This document shows, piece after piece, positions 5,062-9,836 of a stretch of 9,836 bases of DNA; the stretch's first letter is position 1; every line of letters begins with the position of its first letter. The stretch is from assembly GCA_041497605.1 (NCBI GenBank), contig JBGQGW010000157.1, positions 1 to 9,836 of the forward strand. Direction: 5' to 3'. The translations under genes were made by a program, and so were the position numbers. The notes beneath the pieces were generated by a model. It saw only the letters and a program-made list of their open reading frames with translations, did no database searches and was not told where the DNA came from. The DNA is from JBGPTK01 sp041497605. GTDB lineage: Bacteria; Acidobacteriota; Terriglobia; Acidiferrales; UBA7541.

Positions 5062-7982
5062 TTCTTGTACTTCTTGCCTGAACCGCAAGGGCAGGGATCG
5101 TTGCGGCCGATCTTCGCGCCGGTGCGCACGGGTTTGGGCGCTTCGGCCTGTGCTGGTCCGGTTTGATACTGCAATTCTTGCTGCTGGCGGCGCTGGCGGC
5201 GCTCGATCTGCTTCGCCTCTTCTTCGGGCTTCGCGGGCTGCATCAGATAGAGGAATCGAACCGCCTCGGAATCGATACGGCCCATCATGTCTTCGAAAAG
5301 GATGAAGGCTTCCTTCTTGAACTCAACCAGAGGGTCTTTCTGAGCGTATCCGCGCAGGCCGATGCCTTCCTTCAGATGGTCGAGCGTCAGCAGGTGGTCC
5401 TTCCATTGGCCGTCGACGATGTCGAGAAGGATGCGGCGCTCCAGCCAGCGCGCCATCTCCATGCCGAACTGCTGTTCTTTCTCCGCGTAGCGCACCCTCA
5501 CCTTTTCGGCCAGCGCATCGGCGAGCTGATCGTGATTCAAATCCTTGGGATTGATGCCGGCCGTCTTCAGGTCGATTCCGAATTGATTCAGCACTTCGCC
5601 CGAGAATTGCGGCAGATTCCACTGGTCGGGATGCTGGTCGCGCGGGCAATACATTTCCACCACTTCGCGGGAAATCTCCTCGGCGACGTTGAGGATGTAC
5701 TCCTTCTGTTCCTTTCCTTCCAGGACGGCGCGGCGAATCGAGTAAATCGTTTCGCGCTGCCGGTTCATGACGTCGTCATATTCCAGCAGGTGTTTGCGGG
5801 CTTCGAAGTTTTGCGCTTCGACGGCCTTCTGGGCATTCTCGATGCGCTTCGAAATCAGAGTGGATTCGATCGGAACTCCTTCCGTCATGCCCAGCCGGAA
5901 CATCAGCGCTTTCACCCGCTCGCCGCCGAAAATGCGCAGCAGGTCGTCTTCGAGCGAAAGGAAAAATCGCGAGGAGCCGGGATCGCCCTGGCGGCCCGCG
6001 CGGCCTCGGAGCTGATTATCGATGCGCCGTGCTTCGTGGCGCTCCGTGCCCAGAATGTGCAAACCGCCCATGGCCACCACTTCGTCATGTTCGGCGCGGC
6101 ACTGCAAGGTGAATTGGTCGTAAATCGGCTTCCATTGGTCCGATGGGACTTGGAAGATCTTGCCTTCCTGTTGGAACAGAACCATCGGCTTCGGTCCTGC
6201 GCCATCTCCACCAGCACCCGTCGTGGTGTTCGGACCGCCGCCATTCGGAAGCACCGCCGCATTTTCTTTGGCCCCGGCGGAATCGTTGGGATTGCCTTCG
6301 CCGGCCGCACCGAGCACGGCTCCCGCCGGCGCGTAAGGCATCGCCAGTTTATTTTTCAGGGAATATTCGCGGGTCAGATATTCGGGGTTTCCGCCGAGCA
6401 GAATGTCCGTGCCGCGCCCGGCCATGTTGGTCGAAACGGTCACGGCGCCCTTGCGTCCCGCCTGCGCGATCACCTTGGCTTCGCGCTCGTGCTGCTTGGC
6501 GTTCAAGACCTGGTGGGGAATGCCCGATTTTTTCAATAACTCGGCGATGGCCTCGGATTTTTCGATCGAAATGCTGCCCACCAGGACGGGTTGTCCGCTT
6601 TCGTAATACTGGCGGATGCCTCCCACCTTGGTTCCGTCTTCCTGCGCGATGCCCGTGACCGCCGCTTCGAATTTTTCACGCTCGGTGCGATAGACCACGT
6701 CGGGATTTTCAATGCGGATCAGCGTCTGATTCGTGGGGATGCACACCACATCCAATTTGTAAATCTTGTTGAATTCCGCCGCCTCGGTGTCCGCGGTTCC
6801 GGTCATGCCGGAAAGTTTCTTGTACATGCGGAAATAATTCTGGAAGGTAATCGTCGCGAGGGTCTGATTTTCGCGCTCGATCTTCACGTTTTCCTTGGCC
6901 TCGATGGCCTGGTGCAAGCCGTCGGACCAGCGCCTTCCGGGCATCTGGCGGCCGGTGAATTCGTCGACGATGATCACTTCGCCTTCTTTCACCACATAGT
7001 CCGTGTCGCGCTTGAAGAGCGTGTGCGCGCGGAGTCCCTGATAAATGTGATGAATCGTTTCCATGTTGCCCGGATCGTACAGATTTCCCAGGCCCATCAG
7101 CCGCTCGCACTTGGCCACGCCTTCTTCGGTCAGCGTCGCGGTGCGATGCTTTTCGTCCAGCGTGTAATCGATGTCCTGGATCAGCTTGGGAATAATTTTG
7201 TCGATGCGGTAATACTTGTCGGTGGATTCTTCCGCGGGCCCCGAAATAATCAGCGGCGTGCGCGCCTCGTCGATCAGGATGGAGTCCACTTCGTCGACGA
7301 TGGCAAACTGGTGGCCTGGCTGCACGCAGTCATTCAGGTCGTACTTCATGTTGTCGCGCAGATAATCAAATCCGAATTCGTTGTTCGTGCCGTAGGTAAT
7401 GTCCGCGGCGTAGGCCAGCTTCCGCTGTTTATCGTCCAGGTCGTGCACGATCACGCCAACCGTCAGACCCAGGCTGGTAAAAATCGGGCTCATCCATTCG
7501 GCGTCGCGCCGCGCCAGGTAGTCGTTCACGGTGACGATGTGCACGCCCCGCCCGGCCAGCGCGTTCAAATAGGCGGGCAAGGTCGCCACCAGCGTCTTGC
7601 CCTCGCCGGTTTTCATCTCCGCAATTTTGCCGTCGTGAAGGACAACGCCGCCGATCAACTGCACGTCGAAGTGGCGCATGTTCAGCCGCCGCCGGCCCGC
7701 TTCGCGCACCAGCGCGAACGCCGGCGCCAGCACATCGGCCAGTGCGGCCTGCAGCCGCTCCCGGTAGTCGAGCTCCTTGGGATCGGCGTCGGCTAGGGCG
7801 GCGGTCACCTGCGCCTTCAGGACCGGCGTCTTCGCAGCCATCTCCGCGTCGCTGAGCTTCTTCATCTCCGGCTCGAGTACGTTGATCTGGTTGACGAGCG
7901 GCATGATGCGCTTGATGTCGCGCTCATGTTTGGTCCCGATGAAATGGGAAACAACTTTGTCGACAATCTTTTCGATGTCCAT
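5040..7982 (-). CDS. secA: Preprotein translocase ATPase SecA
   Basis: SecA is the cytoplasmic motor that pushes unfolded preproteins through SecYEG using ATP. All landmarks are present in 980 residues: Walker A MKTGEGKT (123-130), Walker B/DEAD-type DEVDSILIDEAR (230-241) followed by TPLIISGP, preprotein cross-linking domain (about 240-370), the motif TNMAGRGTDI (518-527), QLRGRAGRQGDPGSS (657-671), the helical scaffold/wing region (about 690-910), and a C-terminal zinc motif C964-x-C966-x8-C975-C976 that in other species binds SecB or ribosomes. It is longer than E. coli SecA (901). The excess is mainly an insertion at about 545-625 in the second nucleotide-binding domain, including a Gly/Ala/Asn-rich linker. 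The ATG at 7982 gives the canonical N-terminus but lacks a clear Shine-Dalgarno. A promoter about 110 bases upstream implies a structured leader. Many long ORFs on the opposite strand are shadows of this gene. Confidence 0.99.
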   Translation of the reverse strand: MDIEKIVDKVVSHFIGTKHERDIKRIMPLVNQINVLEPEMKKLSDAEMAAKTPVLKAQVTAALADADPKELDYRERLQAALADVLAPAFALVREAGRRRLNMRHFDVQLIGGVVLHDGKIAEMKTGEGKTLVATLPAYLNALAGRGVHIVTVNDYLARRDAEWMSPIFTSLGLTVGVIVHDLDDKQRKLAYAADITYGTNNEFGFDYLRDNMKYDLNDCVQPGHQFAIVDEVDSILIDEARTPLIISGPAEESTDKYYRIDKIIPKLIQDIDYTLDEKHRTATLTEEGVAKCERLMGLGNLYDPGNMETIHHIYQGLRAHTLFKRDTDYVVKEGEVIIVDEFTGRQMPGRRWSDGLHQAIEAKENVKIERENQTLATITFQNYFRMYKKLSGMTGTADTEAAEFNKIYKLDVVCIPTNQTLIRIENPDVVYRTEREKFEAAVTGIAQEDGTKVGGIRQYYESGQPVLVGSISIEKSEAIAELLKKSGIPHQVLNAKQHEREAKVIAQAGRKGAVTVSTNMAGRGTDILLGGNPEYLTREYSLKNKLAMPYAPAGAVLGAAGEGNPNDSAGAKENAAVLPNGGGPNTTTGAGGDGAGPKPMVLFQQEGKIFQVPSDQWKPIYDQFTLQCRAEHDEVVAMGGLHILGTERHEARRIDNQLRGRAGRQGDPGSSRFFLSLEDDLLRIFGGERVKALMFRLGMTEGVPIESTLISKRIENAQKAVEAQNFEARKHLLEYDDVMNRQRETIYSIRRAVLEGKEQKEYILNVAEEISREVVEMYCPRDQHPDQWNLPQFSGEVLNQFGIDLKTAGINPKDLNHDQLADALAEKVRVRYAEKEQQFGMEMARWLERRILLDIVDGQWKDHLLTLDHLKEGIGLRGYAQKDPLVEFKKEAFILFEDMMGRIDSEAVRFLYLMQPAKPEEEAKQIERRQRRQQQELQYQTGPAQAEAPKPVRTGAKIGRNDPCPCGSGKKYKKCCGKNA

Positions 7983-8024
7983 TTTTTACTTGAAAGGCGC
8001 TGATTCGCCTGTTCCCGCTCCCCT

Positions 8025-8079
8025 AAAAAAACGTGCGCCGTCCTGCCGAAGCGGACTGCCGCCTGAATCCTGCGCTTCG
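8025..8079 (-). promoter_or_regulatory. Structured secA leader with alternative pairings and T run
   Basis: On the minus strand the presumed leader holds a hairpin (8040-8056; GTCCGC paired with GCAGGAC around a TTCG tetraloop, one bulged A). Eight bases later come seven T residues (8025-8031). An upstream segment CGAAGCG (8073-8079) can pair perfectly with CGCTTCG (8047-8053), which would destroy that hairpin. The geometry resembles an attenuator, but the gap between stem and T run is longer than in a normal terminator, so function is unproven. Confidence 0.3.
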
Positions 8080-8092
8080 CAATCAATCATTC

Positions 8093-8122
8093 ATTTTAGC
8101 CTGTATCGTGCGGCCAGTGCAA
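8093..8122 (-). promoter_or_regulatory. Sigma70-type promoter of secA
   Basis: On the minus strand TTGCAC (8117-8122) and TAAAAT (8093-8098) are separated by 18 bases. Each box is close to consensus. Transcription would start near 8085, giving a leader of roughly 100 bases before the secA ATG. Confidence 0.55.
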
Positions 8123-8130
8123 AGCGGAGA

Positions 8131-8225
8131 GGCTCGAGGTCATCGCGAGCCGGTGGCGGACCGGTATTCGGTTATGGAAAATGTATGCGCCGGCCAGGGT
8201 AATTTTCGAAGGCGCGATTCTGGCC
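8131..8225. other. Inverted repeats between the 8307 gene and the secA promoter
   Basis: Two simple inverted repeats lie in the spacer 8123-8306: GGCTCG/CGAGCC (8131-8151, 9-base loop) and GGCCAG/CTGGCC (8192-8225, long loop). Neither has a T run, so I cannot call a terminator for the gene ending at 8307. Nothing else in this spacer looks functional. Confidence 0.3.
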
Positions 8226-8306
8226 ACATGGCTCTGCCGCTCCAAGGCGACACCTGGCCTGAAGGAGAAGCGAGCGGTAAGTCCGGTTGCAAAAGGAAAT
8301 TGCCGG

Positions 8307-8981
8307 TTAGTGTCTGTGGAAAGGCCAGAAGAATTCGCGCGCGATATTGGTGGCAATGTTTCCGGCGAGGGCGTAAGTTCCCAAACGCAACGCGTCCTTC
8401 GGACCGTAGCGGTCGGGGAACCAACTGAGTGCAGTCAGCGTGCCCACGTAGGGGGCGCCAATCTTGGGGACGGAGAAAACCCGGTGTCCATCCGTGGCAC
8501 GTGCGGTGATTCCGGAGAGCAAGGCATGGCCCAAACGCGGACCGAAGCCCCTGCACTCGCACTTGTAATAGATCGTATCCTGGTGCAGCAGGGCGGAAAA
8601 CGCCTCTTGCGTGCTGTTCTGAATCACGTTGACACCAAACGCCGTACCGAACCGCTTCCCGAATCCTGTCATGCCCTGACCCCAGTCAGGAATCGTGTTA
8701 TTCGCCTGGCCGATTCCCGCAGCAAAGGCCGACTGCGCAATGGACAAGGGGCCGAACGAATTCCACAAATAGTTGTGGAATCGTTGCGCGCCGGTGGGGA
8801 ATACATAGGCATTCGCGTTGGAAGTCGAAGATGCCGTAGCGGAAGCTTTCGCTTGGGACCTGGAGGCCAAAGGTGAGTCTGGAAGCGCTGACTTGATGGA
8901 GTCTTGTGCTTTGGCCAGCGAAGGAAAATATGCAAGCAAACTCAGAAATACCACGGCTCTGCACATCAAAATTTTGTTCAA
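8307..8981 (-). CDS. Secreted/envelope protein of an acidobacterial family, function unknown
   Basis: A 224-residue protein starting at a TTG (8981), chosen because AAAGGGG lies 5 bases before it; the in-frame ATG at 8966 has no ribosome site and would lose the basic start of the signal peptide. Seen: signal peptide (about 1-25, ending Ala-Lys-Ala before Gln), a Ser/Ala-rich linker (about 28-57), then a conserved-looking body with Trp-Gly-Gln-Gly-Met-x-Gly-x-Gly-Lys-Arg-Phe, an Asn-x-x-Gln-Asn-Ser/Thr segment, and a His-Gln-Asp-x-x-Tyr-Tyr motif. From memory, proteins with this order of motifs are common and often multicopy in Acidobacteriota, annotated only as hypothetical. The body is Gly-rich with short hydrophobic stretches, so it may associate with the outer membrane. 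Two cysteines lie close together (KCEC). No enzymatic residues can be assigned. It appears to be a single-gene unit. Confidence 0.88.
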   Translation of the reverse strand: MNKILMCRAVVFLSLLAYFPSLAKAQDSIKSALPDSPLASRSQAKASATASSTSNANAYVFPTGAQRFHNYLWNSFGPLSIAQSAFAAGIGQANNTIPDWGQGMTGFGKRFGTAFGVNVIQNSTQEAFSALLHQDTIYYKCECRGFGPRLGHALLSGITARATDGHRVFSVPKIGAPYVGTLTALSWFPDRYGPKDALRLGTYALAGNIATNIAREFFWPFHRH

Positions 8982-9135
8982 GGCATCCCCTTTGTGAGTC
9001 TGTAGATAACATGAAATGGGCTATTTAGCTAGGAATTTGTCCTCGCTTCCGCAGGCGGTTGCGCTTGTCCTGAGGCACGAAGGAAAGGCATCGCCGCAGC
9101 AACTGGTCTTTCGTCTTGGTTGTTTGATTTTTTTC

Positions 9136-9181
9136 GCGGGTGCCGCACTCTCCGTCGCTGGGAGGGTGCGGTTTTTGACTT
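9136..9181 (+). repeat. 46-nt terminator-like repeat, copy 1
   Basis: Stem CCGCAC-T-CTCC (9143-9153) with GGAG-G-GTGCGG (9161-9171), including one T-G wobble, 7-base loop, followed by TTTTT on the plus strand. The first 22 and last 17 bases are identical to copy 2. As a plus-strand terminator it has no upstream plus-strand gene for more than 5 kb, so it is more likely a dispersed repeat than a dedicated terminator, though it could stop antisense transcription. Confidence 0.75.
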
Positions 9182-9232
9182 AGACTGCCTAAATCTTCTC
9201 TGTTTTATCCGCGATCCTGAAGAATTGCCTTC

Positions 9233-9258
9233 GTAGGGGCGCTGCTCGCTGCGCCCGT
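9233..9258. repeat. REP-like GC palindrome
   Basis: GTAGGGGCGC...GCGCCC: a 6-bp stem (9237-9242 with 9251-9256) around an 8-base loop, just upstream of copy 2 of the 46-nt repeat. This form resembles short dispersed palindromes I remember from several bacterial genomes. No T run follows, so it is not a terminator. Confidence 0.45.
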
Positions 9259-9265
9259 TCTTATG

Positions 9266-9311
9266 GCGGGTGCCGCACTCTCCGTCGTCCGGACGGTGCG
9301 GTTTTTGACTT
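9266..9311 (+). repeat. 46-nt terminator-like repeat, copy 2
   Basis: It starts exactly 130 bases after copy 1. The outer stem CCGCAC/GTGCGG and the TTTTTGACTT tail are the same; only 7 bases near the tip differ. Here TCCG pairs with CGGA instead of CTCC with GGAG, so the upper stem re-forms in a shifted register. Followed by TTTTT on the plus strand. Confidence 0.75.
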
Positions 9312-9555
9312 TTCTTTCCAGGAAACTCACGCTCAATACCAGCCGCACTTCTCGGTTCCGGTTCTTTCACAGAGGCACGAGAAGGGAGCGCCACACGCCC
9401 CATCCGGGCCGAACATGAGGCACGCGCCTGTGCCGCGATCCTACACGCTTCTGAATCCGAGCGTTATCCCACCGCTCGACGGAGAGGAGCGAATGGGAAA
9501 CCTGATCCACCCGCCCTGTCCTGACCTCCCGCCAAAGTGTGACATTTTAGTCGAC

Positions 9556-9813
9556 CTAATCTGGTCGTTTCAGATTCGTGGGGCGTTCATTCTTCGGGTC
9601 TTGCGGTTCGGGAAATCTCACGAACGCTTCCGGAACGAGCCTCAAGTCGGGCGGGAGCAGTTCAGATGGCAGTCCCTTCATTTTGCGCCATTTTGCGAGG
9701 TACTCTTCGAGTTCCTTCACCTTGTACAAGTATCCACAACACTCTTGGAGTAGTTCTCGCAGATATTCAAAATGGTCTTTGGTTACGCTTGAAGTCTGAT
9801 CTTCGGACGCCAT
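9556..9813 (-). CDS. Small hypothetical protein, possibly cut by the right edge
   Basis: From the ATG at 9813 this gives 85 residues. The sequence looks genuinely coding: a charged, Leu/Glu/Lys-rich helical segment (about 10-47, heptad-like Leu spacing, possible short coiled coil) with an adjacent Cys-Cys pair near residue 25, then a Pro-rich tail with alternating acidic and basic residues. No signal peptide, so cytoplasmic. No Shine-Dalgarno precedes the ATG, although the DNA before it is A-rich. The frame also stays open through a TTG at 9825 to the window end, so this may be the C-terminus of a longer protein. I do not recognise the family. Confidence 0.6.
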   Translation of the reverse strand: MASEDQTSSVTKDHFEYLRELLQECCGYLYKVKELEEYLAKWRKMKGLPSELLPPDLRLVPEAFVRFPEPQDPKNERPTNLKRPD

Positions 9814-9836
9814 TTTTATTCGCAATGCCCACTGGA

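Larger units (their letters stand above)
8982..9555. other. Repeat-bearing intergenic region without a supported gene
   Basis: About 570 bases. The left end should hold the promoter of the gene starting at 8981, but no clear -35/-10 pair was found. The centre has two 46-base terminator-like repeats and a REP-like palindrome. GAGGCACG occurs three times (about 9072, 9372, 9417), the last beginning a GGCAC/GTGCC hairpin. A 124-codon minus-strand ORF (9029-9403) reads straight through the repeats, is Arg/Lys/Ser-rich and has no ribosome site, so I do not call it. Confidence 0.6.

Noticed and set aside
5163..7796. Two long plus-strand ORFs (458 and 401 codons) opposite secA
   Set aside because: They are reverse-strand shadows of the high-GC secA gene: odd composition rich in His, Arg and Phe, no ribosome sites, and secA is certain.
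9029..9403. 124-codon minus-strand ORF
   Set aside because: Reads through both 46-nt repeats, is Arg/Lys/Ser-rich, low in hydrophobic residues, and lacks a ribosome site.
9480..9555. Possible transposon end near the AAAGTGTGACA segment
   Set aside because: No matching inverted copy, target duplication or transposase in the window.

Overview
The window looks like a chromosomal segment of an Acidobacteriota bacterium, probably class Terriglobia (Koribacter/Sulfotelmatobacter-like). This is an inference from four things: moderately GC-rich DNA, a 980-residue SecA with a glycine-rich insertion in its second ATPase half, a secreted protein (8307-8981) that I recognise as a type common in that phylum, and terminator-like repeats in the intergenic DNA. 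No rRNA, tRNA, CRISPR array or transposase gene was seen.

Layout, left to right. A membrane-anchored proline/alanine-rich protein (1-467, minus) runs off the left edge. Behind it lies a small possible zinc-binding protein (581-949, minus). A clean intrinsic terminator (1126-1161) follows a DUF4097-type secreted beta-solenoid protein (1179-2177, minus), which has a strong ribosome binding site and an ECF-sigma-like promoter. A gene-poor stretch (2254-2816) carries an orphan minus-strand terminator. The only plus-strand gene (2817-3809) encodes a cysteine-rich exported protein with a MORN/YwqK-like repeat. Next come an outer-membrane beta-barrel protein (4015-4587, minus), a doubtful small ORF (4726-5061, minus), and secA (5040-7982, minus) with a plausible promoter and a structured leader. 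A secreted acidobacterial family protein follows (8307-8981, minus, TTG start). The right end is a repeat-bearing spacer (8982-9555) and a small coding ORF near the edge (9556-9813, minus).

No multi-gene pathway is visible. The common thread is the cell envelope: SecA drives export, and most neighbours carry signal peptides or a membrane anchor, so they are its probable clients. Most genes appear to be separate transcription units. I found no clear new multi-gene system. The best leads are the ECF-driven repeat protein, the SecA insertion, the secA leader structure, and the paired 46-nt terminator-like repeats.
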